This document shows, piece by piece, positions 39,879 through 48,740 of a stretch of 64,000 nucleotides of DNA. The position numbers and the translations under genes are program-made. How positions within the stretch are numbered: the first letter of the stretch is position 1; every line of letters starts with the position of its first letter. The notes beneath the pieces were generated by a model. That model made no database searches. It had not been told where the DNA came from and was given only the letters and a program-made list of their open reading frames with translations. This DNA is from Sphaerochaeta halotolerans (GTDB lineage: Bacteria; Spirochaetota; Spirochaetia; Sphaerochaetales; Sphaerochaetaceae): contig NZ_QUWK01000002.1 of assembly GCF_003429665.1 (NCBI RefSeq), forward strand, positions 249,848 through 313,847. The letters run 5' to 3'.

Positions 39879-41155
39879 TGCGTATTCTCCTGGTTATCTA
39901 CATCTTCAATTTTGTATCGTCTGAGAAAATTATGGTAGGAATCAAGTGCAGGGATTTCTTCTTTCGGTGCTTCAATCTGAACTGGAGGCTGACTCATGGG
40001 AAGGACTTCTTTCGGACCTAGTTTCATCTGGTCGAAATGTGTTCTCTGGGAGAGTAACTGTGCATAATTTTTGAGTTGTTCCTCGTTTTCCTGATAGATT
40101 TTCTGTGCACCCTGATGCATGGTGGAAAGTGCTACGGCGGTGGTCTCATCCAGTTTGCATGTTTGTCCAAGCGTCCCATGGATACGGTAGTAGGAGATGT
40201 CTGGAATCGTGGGGGCTATCTGGTCAACTACTTGCATCTGGCTTGTAGCATAAATCTTTTGAATCGGCGCGCCCTTTGCAGGATCTATCCAACCGATGAC
40301 TCCTGTACCAGCTCCGCTGACAGTGAAGGTAAAATCACTGCTTGCAGTGGAGAGTGAGAGGATGTGGAAACGTTTTGCATCTGGATACAGCTCCTTTGCA
40401 AGACGGTATGCATAGAGGCTTGGGTTGTTTGCAACCACACCTCCATCGATCAATGTCTGCATGGTGTTCTCTTCCCTATCGTAGAGATAGGCTGGTTTGA
40501 AGAACGTAGGGGCTGCACTGGTAGATCTCGCTGCTTCCCAAAACAAAAATCCATGTGAGTCATGGCTGCTCATGACGAACGGTCTGCCATGTGCTGCATC
40601 ATAGGTCATTACCATGGTGGGGATTACCGCTTCACTGAGGGGGACATCACAAAACATATGCTGTAAAAGTCTTTGCAAAGGTTGTACGTCATATTTATCA
40701 GTAAAAATCTGACTGAAAAACCGGCCTTGGCTTTTGGGGAAAATTTGTCGTCCATTCTGTAGATAGAATGATTCCAGCGTAGTGACATCCACTCCAAAGG
40801 GAAGGGTCCCCCGCAAGATTTTTTCTCCTGGCTTACCCCATAATCTCTGCATAAGGGTTCTTTGCAGTTCGTCGTATATGTAGCTGATGTATCGGGTATC
40901 AGGCTGCAGGTTTGTCTTTAAAACTGGGGCTCCGAGGGCAAGAGCCAGCAAACCTCCAGTCGATGTTCCAGCCAAAAGATCAAAATGTGAATAAAGGGGA
41001 CGGTTATCTCCCATTGACTCCAGGAGAGCTGATAGTTTTGCAAGCATCACGGCAGGTATAAGGCCACGCATCCCACCTCCATCGATGGAGAGGATGTATC
41101 GATCTTCTTGAGGAGATGATGGTTCCTTATGATTCCTGAAATCCCGTAATGCCAT
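39875..41155 (-). CDS. Patatin-like phospholipase
   Basis: A 426-residue acyl hydrolase. The oxyanion loop is SIDGGGMRGLIPAVML, the nucleophile elbow is LLAGTSTGGLLALALG, and the catalytic Asp is in LIDGGVVANNPSLYAYR, so the Ser-Asp dyad is complete. No signal peptide, so it is cytoplasmic. The C-terminal 100 residues are polar (LGPKEVLPMSQPPVQIEAP). The N-terminal core resembles both housekeeping patatins and the CapV effectors of anti-phage CBASS; no nucleotide cyclase, Cap2 or Cap3 gene is nearby. No clear ribosome site at this ATG. Coupled to the small unknown protein. Confidence 0.85.
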   Translation of the reverse strand: MALRDFRNHKEPSSPQEDRYILSIDGGGMRGLIPAVMLAKLSALLESMGDNRPLYSHFDLLAGTSTGGLLALALGAPVLKTNLQPDTRYISYIYDELQRTLMQRLWGKPGEKILRGTLPFGVDVTTLESFYLQNGRQIFPKSQGRFFSQIFTDKYDVQPLQRLLQHMFCDVPLSEAVIPTMVMTYDAAHGRPFVMSSHDSHGFLFWEAARSTSAAPTFFKPAYLYDREENTMQTLIDGGVVANNPSLYAYRLAKELYPDAKRFHILSLSTASSDFTFTVSGAGTGVIGWIDPAKGAPIQKIYATSQMQVVDQIAPTIPDISYYRIHGTLGQTCKLDETTAVALSTMHQGAQKIYQENEEQLKNYAQLLSQRTHFDQMKLGPKEVLPMSQPPVQIEAPKEEIPALDSYHNFLRRYKIEDVDNQENTQ

Positions 41156-41312
41156 GTAAATAGAGTGATGAATTTGTAGCTAAGGGTCAAGCATGCTCTC
41201 ATGTATCTTACTTGAAAGTTATATAATATACACTAATACTATACCGAAATAAGAATAATAAAAGGATTATACATTGATAAATTTATGATAAAGAGCTATG
41301 CAAAGTAAGAAT

Positions 41313-41332
41313 ATTTTCGCTAGACTTACAGC
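41313..41332 (+). promoter_or_regulatory. Promoter core before the radical SAM gene, copy of the one at 18136-18155
   Basis: ATTTTCRCTAGACTWACAGC fits both loci with two variable positions. Here TAGACT (41321-41326) ends 6 nt before the ATG, giving a probable leaderless transcript. The -35 region is weak (ATGCAA at 17-bp spacing). Confidence 0.5.
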
Positions 41333-42304
41333 ATGGATGAACTAGGAATGAGCGCCTATAATCAGTGCAGGTTATGTCCCATTTACTGCACGGTTAACCG
41401 TAGGGAAGGGCGTATAGGAAGGTGTGGGGAGACTGATACTGTACGTGTAGCCTGGTCTGGGCTGCATCGTGGTGAAGAGCCCCCTATAACCGGGGATCTT
41501 GGTTCTGGAATGATTTTCTTCAGTGGTTGTCCCTTGCATTGTGCCTACTGCCAGAATCATCAGATTTCAGGGAAAGGGGAGTCAGGAACCAAGGCTGTGG
41601 GAATAGAGGTAAGTGTTGCTGAGCTTTCCAAAATGATGCTTGGATTACAAGATCAGGGGGCGACTAATCTAAACTTGGTAACAGGAACGCATTTCATTCC
41701 TTCAATCGTTGCAGCATTGAATCTTGCAAGAAGTCAGGGATTTACTCTGGATGTAGTGTGGAACAGCTCTGGGTTTGAGTCTCCTGAAGGACTTTCACAC
41801 ATCGACCCCTACATTGATCTATATCTCATAGATGTAAAGACTTTGCGAGAGGACGTGAGTGCTGAGTTTTGTGGATTGGCACGTTATGCTAGTATTATTC
41901 GCCCTGTTATGCAGTATATTCTCCAGAATCAGAGGGCTACATTTATTGATGAAGAAGGGCTCCTCAAAGGAATACTGGTCCGTCATCTGGTATTTCCTGG
42001 TACCCTTGATGCCACAAAAGAGGTACTCCTATATTTTGCGCAGGAATTGAAGTCATCATGTTATCTTTCTCTCATGGTCCAGTTTGAACCTCCCAAGGGA
42101 GATGTTCGGTTCCCTGCGATACGAGAAGAGGAATATAATGACCTGCTCCTTGCTTTGGAGGAGTTGGAAATTGAGGATGGATTTGTACAGGAATTGGGGG
42201 AGAATGTCTCCTGGATTCCTGATTTCACCCAGGAGAATCCGTTCCCCGAGGGATTTGCCACCCCACTTCCCTATTTTCTTTCACTCAAAGCGAAAACTAG
42301 CTGA
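41333..42304 (+). CDS. Radical SAM protein, PflX-like (glycyl radical enzyme activase-type)
   Basis: A 323-residue radical SAM enzyme. The cluster motif is FFSGCPLHCAYCQN (CxxxCxxC). An N-terminal cysteine set (QCRLCPIYCTVNRREGRIGRCGE) precedes it, as in the COG1313/PflX group annotated as pyruvate formate-lyase activase-like. Also present: GATNLNLVTGTHFIPSIVAAL and YIDLYLIDVKTL. The true substrate of this group is not settled and no glycyl radical enzyme is adjacent. No Shine-Dalgarno at the first ATG. It overlaps the convergent pyrH by 8 nt. Confidence 0.85.
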   Translation: MDELGMSAYNQCRLCPIYCTVNRREGRIGRCGETDTVRVAWSGLHRGEEPPITGDLGSGMIFFSGCPLHCAYCQNHQISGKGESGTKAVGIEVSVAELSKMMLGLQDQGATNLNLVTGTHFIPSIVAALNLARSQGFTLDVVWNSSGFESPEGLSHIDPYIDLYLIDVKTLREDVSAEFCGLARYASIIRPVMQYILQNQRATFIDEEGLLKGILVRHLVFPGTLDATKEVLLYFAQELKSSCYLSLMVQFEPPKGDVRFPAIREEEYNDLLLALEELEIEDGFVQELGENVSWIPDFTQENPFPEGFATPLPYFLSLKAKTS

Positions 42305-42989
42305 TCAAAGTTCCCTCATATTTTCTGCCATAGAGGATGTTCATGGTGTTTTCGATGTTTCTTCCATCAGCACACACTACCTCCATATGCATTTTTGCAG
42401 CCCGCTTACTTGCGATTGGGTCAAAGGGAGAATTTTTCCCGGGTGTCCATTGCTCTCCGACCATAGTACGATAATCATCCCAGCTGATTGCATCCAACGG
42501 CTTGGCGTCAGGGTTCTTCTTGGGATCATCGGTGTAGACCTTTGCGATGTTGCTTAGGTTGATGATCAGCCTTCCCTCGAATCGTTCAGCAAGGATGACA
42601 GCATCGTTATCAGTAGAGAAACCGGGTTTCCAACCAGCTGCAACCAACACCTGGCCTTGGAAGTTGATGTGGCCTGTAGGGTCAGTGATCAGGTTGTCCG
42701 TGCAAAATTCGTTGAACATGGCCTTCAGAAGTTGTCCGTTGATATGCGTTGCTCTGATTCCAAGCCAGTCAAGTTCCTCATTGTCAACATCAGGGTTGAT
42801 CTCTCGCATGGCGTTTTGATAGAGGCGTGCAGGGGCACCGCCTCCACATACGAGGATGATTTTTCTGCTTTTATCTTCTTTCAAATAGGTTTTAAGAGCA
42901 CTGTTGAGTTCTTTAAGAAAAGCGTAATCAACTTTTTCTGGTGCAATGATTGATCCGCCCAATGAAATAACTGCCAAATTATTATACAT
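42297..42989 (-). CDS. pyrH: UMP kinase, archaeal/spirochaetal type
   Basis: A 230-residue amino-acid-kinase-fold enzyme phosphorylating UMP to UDP. The N-terminus has LAVISLGGSIIAPE, then VCGGGAPARLYQNA, GIRATHINGQLLKAMF, and AKVYTDDPKKNPDAKPLD in the ATP-site region. This matches the archaeal-type PyrH rather than the usual hexameric bacterial one; spirochaetes are known to use that form. RBS GGAGG. Monocistronic, convergent with the radical SAM gene. Confidence 0.9.
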   Translation of the reverse strand: MYNNLAVISLGGSIIAPEKVDYAFLKELNSALKTYLKEDKSRKIILVCGGGAPARLYQNAMREINPDVDNEELDWLGIRATHINGQLLKAMFNEFCTDNLITDPTGHINFQGQVLVAAGWKPGFSTDNDAVILAERFEGRLIINLSNIAKVYTDDPKKNPDAKPLDAISWDDYRTMVGEQWTPGKNSPFDPIASKRAAKMHMEVVCADGRNIENTMNILYGRKYEGTLIS

Positions 42990-43101
42990 GGAGTCCTCCG
43001 CCGGCCATGGTAGCAGATTTCTTCACTCCCCTCAATATTGAAGTAAGGGGAAGTTGGATAAAATGCATTCGCTCGCATGAAAGATGCCGAGCTCTGCGTG
43101 T

Positions 43102-44691
43102 TCACCTCACCCAACAGGGACTGGACCAAGCACAGTCACCATTATTGGTGAATGCCCGTGCGTAGAAGAAATCACCAGGCTGTGCATTAACCTCGGTATG
43201 TACCTCGCCTATGCACTGTTCAATGGGATGAAATTGTGAAATGGATACAGCGGGGCTGACAAATCCATTCAGATACGCAACCCGGGAAGTGCAAGAGAGC
43301 GAGGATAGAAGGTATGATGCTTCAAGATAGTGTAGTTCTTCATGCCAGAATCCTTTGGCGTGTATATGAACTACGCTCTGTTCTGAACCCTCTATCTCAA
43401 GCGCAAAGCCTTGGGTCGCGTCTGTTGTAGCTGTTGGATTTCCCCTGGTGACCACTGTCAGAGAAGCAGTGTTTCTTGTGCTTGTGAAGTGAGGTATTAT
43501 TCGTTCATTATCTGAATTATCCAGTGGATCTACAATATCCTCTCCCCTCAACCGCGGGGAAGCGCTACGAATAATTCCCTTTTCAATCGTGATTGCTGCT
43601 TCCCATTGGCACAGACTGTGTTTTTCTCCCCATCCAAATGTAACATCAAGAAACCCTCTTTCCATGTGTTGGGTATGCTGATTATCAGAGGGGTGGACTC
43701 GATGAATGACCCGGTTGTTTTTCAGTATCTCAATTCTGTCCATTACCGTATACCCGGCAACATAGGCATCGAGAGAAACAATCCCATCACCTGGGAAGTC
43801 ATACCCAGATCCCATTGGATTGTCATTGAGGAACACCATCAATTCTATGGGGTCGCCCGTCAATGCGAGTGTCTGCCTACTGGATAATCCCGCCCAGATT
43901 GCTTCTCGATTCCTGTCAGTCGACCAGAGGCCGGTTCTTCCACAACCATAGCTGCCAGGTGAAGCATTGTGATGATCACTTGACCCTACCACCCCAAACC
44001 TATGTCCCAGTGACAGACCTCCCTGCATGGTATTCATGCCACTGCGAGGGCCCATCGTGTGTAGGTATTTTGGTGAGGCTTCCAAACTTTCAGCACTCCC
44101 ATGCATTGATACGATTTCAATCACTGGGGATGCTTGTGCATGAAAGAATTCCCACCCTATACCCCTGTATCCTTGCTTGTAGCCGATATGATGTGGCATG
44201 CAAAACAGCTCATCCTTACTCGCATCGGTTGAATCAAGCAATTTCATCAACCGTTCATCCTTCTTGAATCTTGGAGGGGGGTCGGGAAGTGCAATTCCAA
44301 GGTTCTTATGGATGATGGTATAGTCTCCTGCCTGGAAGCTATGGAATTCATAGCTCGGAAAGGAAATGCATCGTTCTGATGCTCTCTCAAGTAGTTGATT
44401 ATAGTGACTCCACTGTGTTCGTAGTCGTGCAAAACCTTCTCTGTGGTATGCCTGTACCTCAGGTGGAATGGTTCCTTCCTCCATATCAGGCCAAGCAAAA
44501 TGTCCTGTTACACTAAAGAAGTCAAGTTGTTCAGCTGCGAAAGCAATTGCATCTTCCAAATCTCCATGTCCATAGCTTATGTTGCAGTGGTTATGGAGAT
44601 CTCCAACAAGGAATTGATGTTCTTCCAGCCATTTCCTTTGCTCGAGACGATGGGTGAGAGCCTCAGAGAAATAATGCAGTACTCGATTCAT
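43102..44691 (-). CDS. PHP-type metal-dependent hydrolase in a sugar ABC operon
   Basis: A 529-residue protein. The N-terminal domain has PHP-like metal motifs: GDLHNHCNISYGHG, a SVTGH about 30 residues later, a CMPHHIGYKQG block and VGSSDHHNASPGS, giving the expected His/Asp set. The C-terminal half (about 300-529) looks like beta domains (VSLDAYVAGYTVMDRIEILKNNRVIHRV). No signal peptide is obvious. PHP proteins of this kind hydrolyse phosphoesters or other small esters; I cannot name the substrate. ATG 44691 overlaps the permease stop by 4 nt, tying the enzyme to the imported compound. Confidence 0.75.
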   Translation of the reverse strand: MNRVLHYFSEALTHRLEQRKWLEEHQFLVGDLHNHCNISYGHGDLEDAIAFAAEQLDFFSVTGHFAWPDMEEGTIPPEVQAYHREGFARLRTQWSHYNQLLERASERCISFPSYEFHSFQAGDYTIIHKNLGIALPDPPPRFKKDERLMKLLDSTDASKDELFCMPHHIGYKQGYRGIGWEFFHAQASPVIEIVSMHGSAESLEASPKYLHTMGPRSGMNTMQGGLSLGHRFGVVGSSDHHNASPGSYGCGRTGLWSTDRNREAIWAGLSSRQTLALTGDPIELMVFLNDNPMGSGYDFPGDGIVSLDAYVAGYTVMDRIEILKNNRVIHRVHPSDNQHTQHMERGFLDVTFGWGEKHSLCQWEAAITIEKGIIRSASPRLRGEDIVDPLDNSDNERIIPHFTSTRNTASLTVVTRGNPTATTDATQGFALEIEGSEQSVVHIHAKGFWHEELHYLEASYLLSSLSCTSRVAYLNGFVSPAVSISQFHPIEQCIGEVHTEVNAQPGDFFYARAFTNNGDCAWSSPCWVR

Positions 44692-45518
44692 CCTTTTACA
44701 GCTCCTTCGGCAATTCCCTTGATCATGAACCGTTGTAGGCTCAGAAAAAACAGGACAATAGGAAGAATTCCAAGAACCAGAATAGGCAATGCCTTGTCCC
44801 ATTGGTTTTTATATTGTCCGAAAAACCTGTTGATGCTTAAAGGTATCGTTTGCAGATCCTTTGCATAGAGAATCAATGAAGGGAGCAGGAAATCATTCCA
44901 GACCCACAGCGTCTGCAAGATGATGACCGTGACAGTGATGGTTTTCAGAAGTGGGAAAACTATCGCGTGGAACATGGTGAAATCATTGCATCCATCAAGA
45001 CGGGCACTTTCCTCCAGCTCATAGGGAACCCCTTTTATGAATCCATGATAGAGAAAAACGGTAAAGGGTTGTCCAAAACCCCAATAGATCAAAATCAACC
45101 CTAATCGATTGTCAAGAAGATTCCCCTCACTGGCAACCTTTACCAGAGGGACCATGACAGATTGAAACGGGATGACCATTGCCGCAACATAGATTGTGAA
45201 AAAGACGGCACTGATCTTCGAAGGGACCCGTACCAATTTCCAGGCTGCAGGGGATCCCAGGAGGACCATGCCTCCTACACTGCCGATGGTGATGACCAAT
45301 GAGTTGAAGAGCATACGGAAGAACGAAACTTGGCGTATTGCAATCTCATAGTTCTTAAGTTGCAACGAAGACGGCAGTGCGGCGGGAGATTTCATAATCT
45401 CACTGAATGTCTTCACTGAGTTGATGGTAATGAAATAGAAGGGAAGCAGAAATACGAATGCAAGCAGAGTAAGCAACACAAGCAGTGCAATTTGTGATAT
45501 CCCCATCTTGTTCTTCAT
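44688..45518 (-). CDS. Carbohydrate ABC transporter permease (MalG type)
   Basis: A 276-residue CUT1-family inner-membrane permease. It has six hydrophobic segments, the coupling motif EESARLDGCNDFTMFHAIVFPLL, and a short cytoplasmic N-terminus before TM1. Pairs with the MalF-type permease, which it overlaps by 4 nt. GGGAGG ribosome site. No ATPase gene lies in this operon, so it probably borrows a shared MsmX/UgpC-type ATPase encoded elsewhere. Confidence 0.92.
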   Translation of the reverse strand: MKNKMGISQIALLVLLTLLAFVFLLPFYFITINSVKTFSEIMKSPAALPSSLQLKNYEIAIRQVSFFRMLFNSLVITIGSVGGMVLLGSPAAWKLVRVPSKISAVFFTIYVAAMVIPFQSVMVPLVKVASEGNLLDNRLGLILIYWGFGQPFTVFLYHGFIKGVPYELEESARLDGCNDFTMFHAIVFPLLKTITVTVIILQTLWVWNDFLLPSLILYAKDLQTIPLSINRFFGQYKNQWDKALPILVLGILPIVLFFLSLQRFMIKGIAEGAVKG

Positions 45519-46402
45519 GCCTGAACCTCCCTACTCTTTGTGGCCTTTACCTGCAGTAATGTCAGCAATGCAACCAAGAGCGTAAAAACAACTGCCTTAG
45601 CAGAAGCATATCCATAGTTGTTATAGAGGAATGCTTCATTATAAATATTGAGTGCAAACGATTCAGTAGCACCGAAAGGACCTCCACCGGTGAGGCTGAA
45701 TATTACATCAAACAGCTTGAATGCCCAGGAGAGCATCAAGAAGAGACATACGGTAATAGCAGGCATGATGAGTGGTATCTTGATCCTAAACAGAATGGAC
45801 AATGCTCTTGCCCCGTCAATATGTGCTGCATCAAACAGGTTCTGGTCAATCGAGAGCAGTGCAGCAATATAGATGACCATTAAGTACCCTGCTGTTTTCC
45901 AAACATAGACGATAACCGTACCCCAGAAGGCTGTGGACGCATCCCCAAGCCAAGGGGAGGAGATCAACTCAATGTGAAGAAACTCCCCTACCGCAGGAAG
46001 GCCGTTGATCAAGAGAAACCTCCAAATAAAACCAAGAATGAGACCTCCTATGACATTGGGAAGAAAGAAAACTACTCTAAGTGGTCCTTGCCCACGTTTC
46101 AACGCCGTTATACCAAGTGCCAAGAAAAAACCTAGAAGATTGCTGATGATCACCACAGAGATGGTAAAGCGCGCAGTGAAGAAGATTGAGGCAATCGCCT
46201 TGGGATCATCAGTCAATACATCCTTGTAGTTTTCCAGCCCAATAAACGCAGCATGTTTTCCAATACCGTTCCAGGCTGTGAATGAGTACCCAAACCCAAT
46301 GAAGAAGGGTATGAGAACCACACAAAGAAAGACAAGGAACCCGGGAAGCGTAGCTACCCAATATGAGCCATTCATACGATTGATGCGGTTCTGTTGTTTC
46401 AC
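45515..46402 (-). CDS. Carbohydrate ABC transporter permease (MalF type)
   Basis: A 295-residue CUT1-family permease with about six transmembrane segments; the coupling region reads DAAHIDGARALSILFRIKIPLI. GTG start at 46402 after GAGGAGG. It comes 18 nt after the binding-protein gene and overlaps the MalG-type partner by 4 nt. Confidence 0.92.
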   Translation of the reverse strand: MKQQNRINRMNGSYWVATLPGFLVFLCVVLIPFFIGFGYSFTAWNGIGKHAAFIGLENYKDVLTDDPKAIASIFFTARFTISVVIISNLLGFFLALGITALKRGQGPLRVVFFLPNVIGGLILGFIWRFLLINGLPAVGEFLHIELISSPWLGDASTAFWGTVIVYVWKTAGYLMVIYIAALLSIDQNLFDAAHIDGARALSILFRIKIPLIMPAITVCLFLMLSWAFKLFDVIFSLTGGGPFGATESFALNIYNEAFLYNNYGYASAKAVVFTLLVALLTLLQVKATKSREVQA

Positions 46403-46420
46403 GGGTTCCTCCTCGCTGTG

Positions 46421-47692
46421 TTACTTTTGTAATCGTTTCCAGGAATTCTGCAGATTTTCCAGATATGTGGTGAATGAGTCGAGACCAGCAACATATCGTT
46501 GTGCAAGGTCAGAGAACTCATTTACCGCACCATCCGGCCAATAGCTAAACATCCAAGGAATCGTCTTTCCTGCCTGGGCAAATGAGACAATGTCCTTCGA
46601 TACCCCACCCAGTGATGGCGATGCTTCAATATTGTCCAATGCAGGTATCACATCGAATTCTTCAGCAAGATACTGCTTCCCCTCATCACTGCTTACCAGC
46701 CATGTGAGGAAATCTTTTGCAGCCTGTTTCTCGGTCTCTGGGGACTGGCTGTTCACGACAAACATGAATGGAATGCCTACAGGAATCCTGTTTGCCTTCT
46801 CTTCATCATCACTGGTGAAGATGGGGAGCAGGCCGATATCGAGGTCAGGGTCAGTCTCAAAAATGACACTCTGTTTCCAGTTTCCCTGTTGGATCATGGC
46901 AACTTCCTGGTTTGCAAACATGGTGACCTGCATATTGTGATCTGTAGTCAATGGATTTGGCTCACTGTTCTGCAATACGAGGTCGAATGCCTGTTTCCAA
47001 TCGAGGAATTCTTTGTTGCCAGGAATCTTTGCTTTCCCGTTGTTGAGATCGGAGATATACCCTCTCGGATTCTCCTGTTGGGCAAATGGAATATTTGTGA
47101 AATGGTTTGAGATTACCCACCAAGTTCCGAAACCTGAAGCAAACGGAGTGATGCCATTCTGTTTCAGTGTTGCTACAGTTTTCTTCATTTCGGAGAATGT
47201 TGTAGGTAATTCGGTGATTCCAGCCTTCTTGAACAAGTTCTTGTTGTAAATGTATCCATAGCCTTCTATAGTGACCGGCAAGGCAATTACATGATCATCT
47301 TGCGTAGCTGCATCCTTGCTGATGGGCAGCAGATGGTCCACCCAAGGTTCTTCGTCCAGGGTTTCGATATACTCTTTCCAGAGTTGATAATCTGAGAATC
47401 CTTCAATGATGAAGATATCGGGCGCCTTATTGGCGGCAAACTTGGTTTTGAGCAAAGTCCTCCAGTCACTTGCACCTCCCACAACCTCAGTCTCCAGATT
47501 GACTGTTGGATGAGATTGTTCGTATTCCTCGGACATCTCTTCCCATGCATCAATCCAGGGAATCTTGTGGTGATAGATTTCGACAGTCACAGAGTCCTGC
47601 TTTGCGGATTCTGTAGCCCCTGCTGCAAAGAGTGTAGCGCCGGTTATTACCAGGACAGCCACCAACAGAAAGATACTTTTTTGGTACTTCAT
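46421..47692 (-). CDS. Carbohydrate ABC transporter substrate-binding protein
   Basis: A 423-residue periplasmic binding protein of the family 1 sugar type. Signal peptide residues 1-25 (KSIFLLVAVLVITGATLFAAG). The mature region contains IDAWEEMSEEYEQSHPTVNLE, AANKAPDIFIIEGFSD-like sequence, and FANQEVAMIQQGNW, all usual for the family. ATG 47692 follows AAAGGAGG; in-frame ATGs upstream lack a site. The ligand is unknown; a sugar or sugar derivative is likely. Confidence 0.92.
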   Translation of the reverse strand: MKYQKSIFLLVAVLVITGATLFAAGATESAKQDSVTVEIYHHKIPWIDAWEEMSEEYEQSHPTVNLETEVVGGASDWRTLLKTKFAANKAPDIFIIEGFSDYQLWKEYIETLDEEPWVDHLLPISKDAATQDDHVIALPVTIEGYGYIYNKNLFKKAGITELPTTFSEMKKTVATLKQNGITPFASGFGTWWVISNHFTNIPFAQQENPRGYISDLNNGKAKIPGNKEFLDWKQAFDLVLQNSEPNPLTTDHNMQVTMFANQEVAMIQQGNWKQSVIFETDPDLDIGLLPIFTSDDEEKANRIPVGIPFMFVVNSQSPETEKQAAKDFLTWLVSSDEGKQYLAEEFDVIPALDNIEASPSLGGVSKDIVSFAQAGKTIPWMFSYWPDGAVNEFSDLAQRYVAGLDSFTTYLENLQNSWKRLQK

Positions 47693-47736
47693 GGATTTCC
47701 TCCTTTTCCATGGTCTTGTATGCATCAGCTGAATGT

Positions 47737-48732
47737 TCAACTTGATGTACTTTCACGTCTTACAAGGTTTGGTGTAAGAACTACCGTGCTTGAAACAGAT
47801 GCCTTTTCCTTGACCGCCTGTACAATAAGGGATGCAGCTTGTCTTGCAACATCTGATCTTGGCTGATGAATCGTAGTGAGTGACGGGGTGCAGTATGCAC
47901 ACCACTCAATATCGTCATATCCAACTACTGCAATATCATCGGGGATGGAGTATCCAAGTTCCAGGAGAGCCTTGCATACACCGAAAGCCATGATGTCAGT
48001 AACAACAAACAGCCCTTTGCAATGGGGAAGCCGTTCCTTGTGTTCCATGATGTACCGGTAGGCAGTCTCGAATGACTCATCCTCTGCAAGCCACACATGG
48101 CTGTTATCCGATTGCATTGCCTTGAGAAACCCTTCCGTACGGACTGCGTATTGCTGCCGGTCATGCGAAAGCACAAACAGCTGTTCCTTAGGAGCGTTTC
48201 GCAATGCCTCATAGGCTAGGGCCCCGCCATATTCGTTATGAATCAGAATTCTTGCGCAGCCGTCTGCATTCAGAGTGGGATTTGGGTTGATCAACACAAT
48301 ATTTTGTGTGGATTGCTGCAATGCTAAGACTGCGTCTCGGTTGAGCTCGTATCCTAAGACGATGATGCCGTCAACTTTTTTTTCCCTGATGAGTCGAGTC
48401 ATCTCAGACAGATCTTCCCCGACGGTGTCGTAGCCATTTACGATACAGTCGAATCGATACTCATGCAATGCCGCTCGAATAGATTGGATCAACTCAGAGG
48501 TATACTGTGAGCCAATTCTACGTAGCGTTGAGTAAGGGTACAGGACAGCGATTGTCATCCTGATTCCTGTTGCCAGGCTCTTCGCGCTTGCATCCAACTC
48601 GTATCCCAAATCCTTGGCAACCTGCTTGATTCGCTGCTTTGTCTTTTCTGCAACCAGCGGACTGTCATTCAATGCTCTAGAAACGGTTGTATGGCTTATT
48701 CCTGTTCTTTGGGCTATTTCCCTGATGTTCAT
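47737..48732 (-). CDS. LacI-family transcriptional regulator
   Basis: A 331-residue regulator. The helix-turn-helix and hinge are standard (NIREIAQRTGISHTTVSRALNDSPLV, GYELDASAKSLATG), followed by a sugar-binding-type sensor domain (DIMAFGVCKALLELGYSIPDDIAVVGYDD). It sits inside the operon it probably controls, between the oxidoreductase and the binding protein. Two matching operator-like sites lie upstream of the first gene, so it is likely autoregulated. RBS AGGAGC. Confidence 0.92.
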   Translation of the reverse strand: MNIREIAQRTGISHTTVSRALNDSPLVAEKTKQRIKQVAKDLGYELDASAKSLATGIRMTIAVLYPYSTLRRIGSQYTSELIQSIRAALHEYRFDCIVNGYDTVGEDLSEMTRLIREKKVDGIIVLGYELNRDAVLALQQSTQNIVLINPNPTLNADGCARILIHNEYGGALAYEALRNAPKEQLFVLSHDRQQYAVRTEGFLKAMQSDNSHVWLAEDESFETAYRYIMEHKERLPHCKGLFVVTDIMAFGVCKALLELGYSIPDDIAVVGYDDIEWCAYCTPSLTTIHQPRSDVARQAASLIVQAVKEKASVSSTVVLTPNLVRRESTSS

Positions 48733-48740
48733 ATACGCTC

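Noticed and set aside
39875..41155. CBASS anti-phage system with a CapV-like patatin
   Set aside because: No CD-NTase, Cap2 or Cap3 gene is nearby, and the neighbour is an unrecognised small protein. The patatin core alone does not support it.
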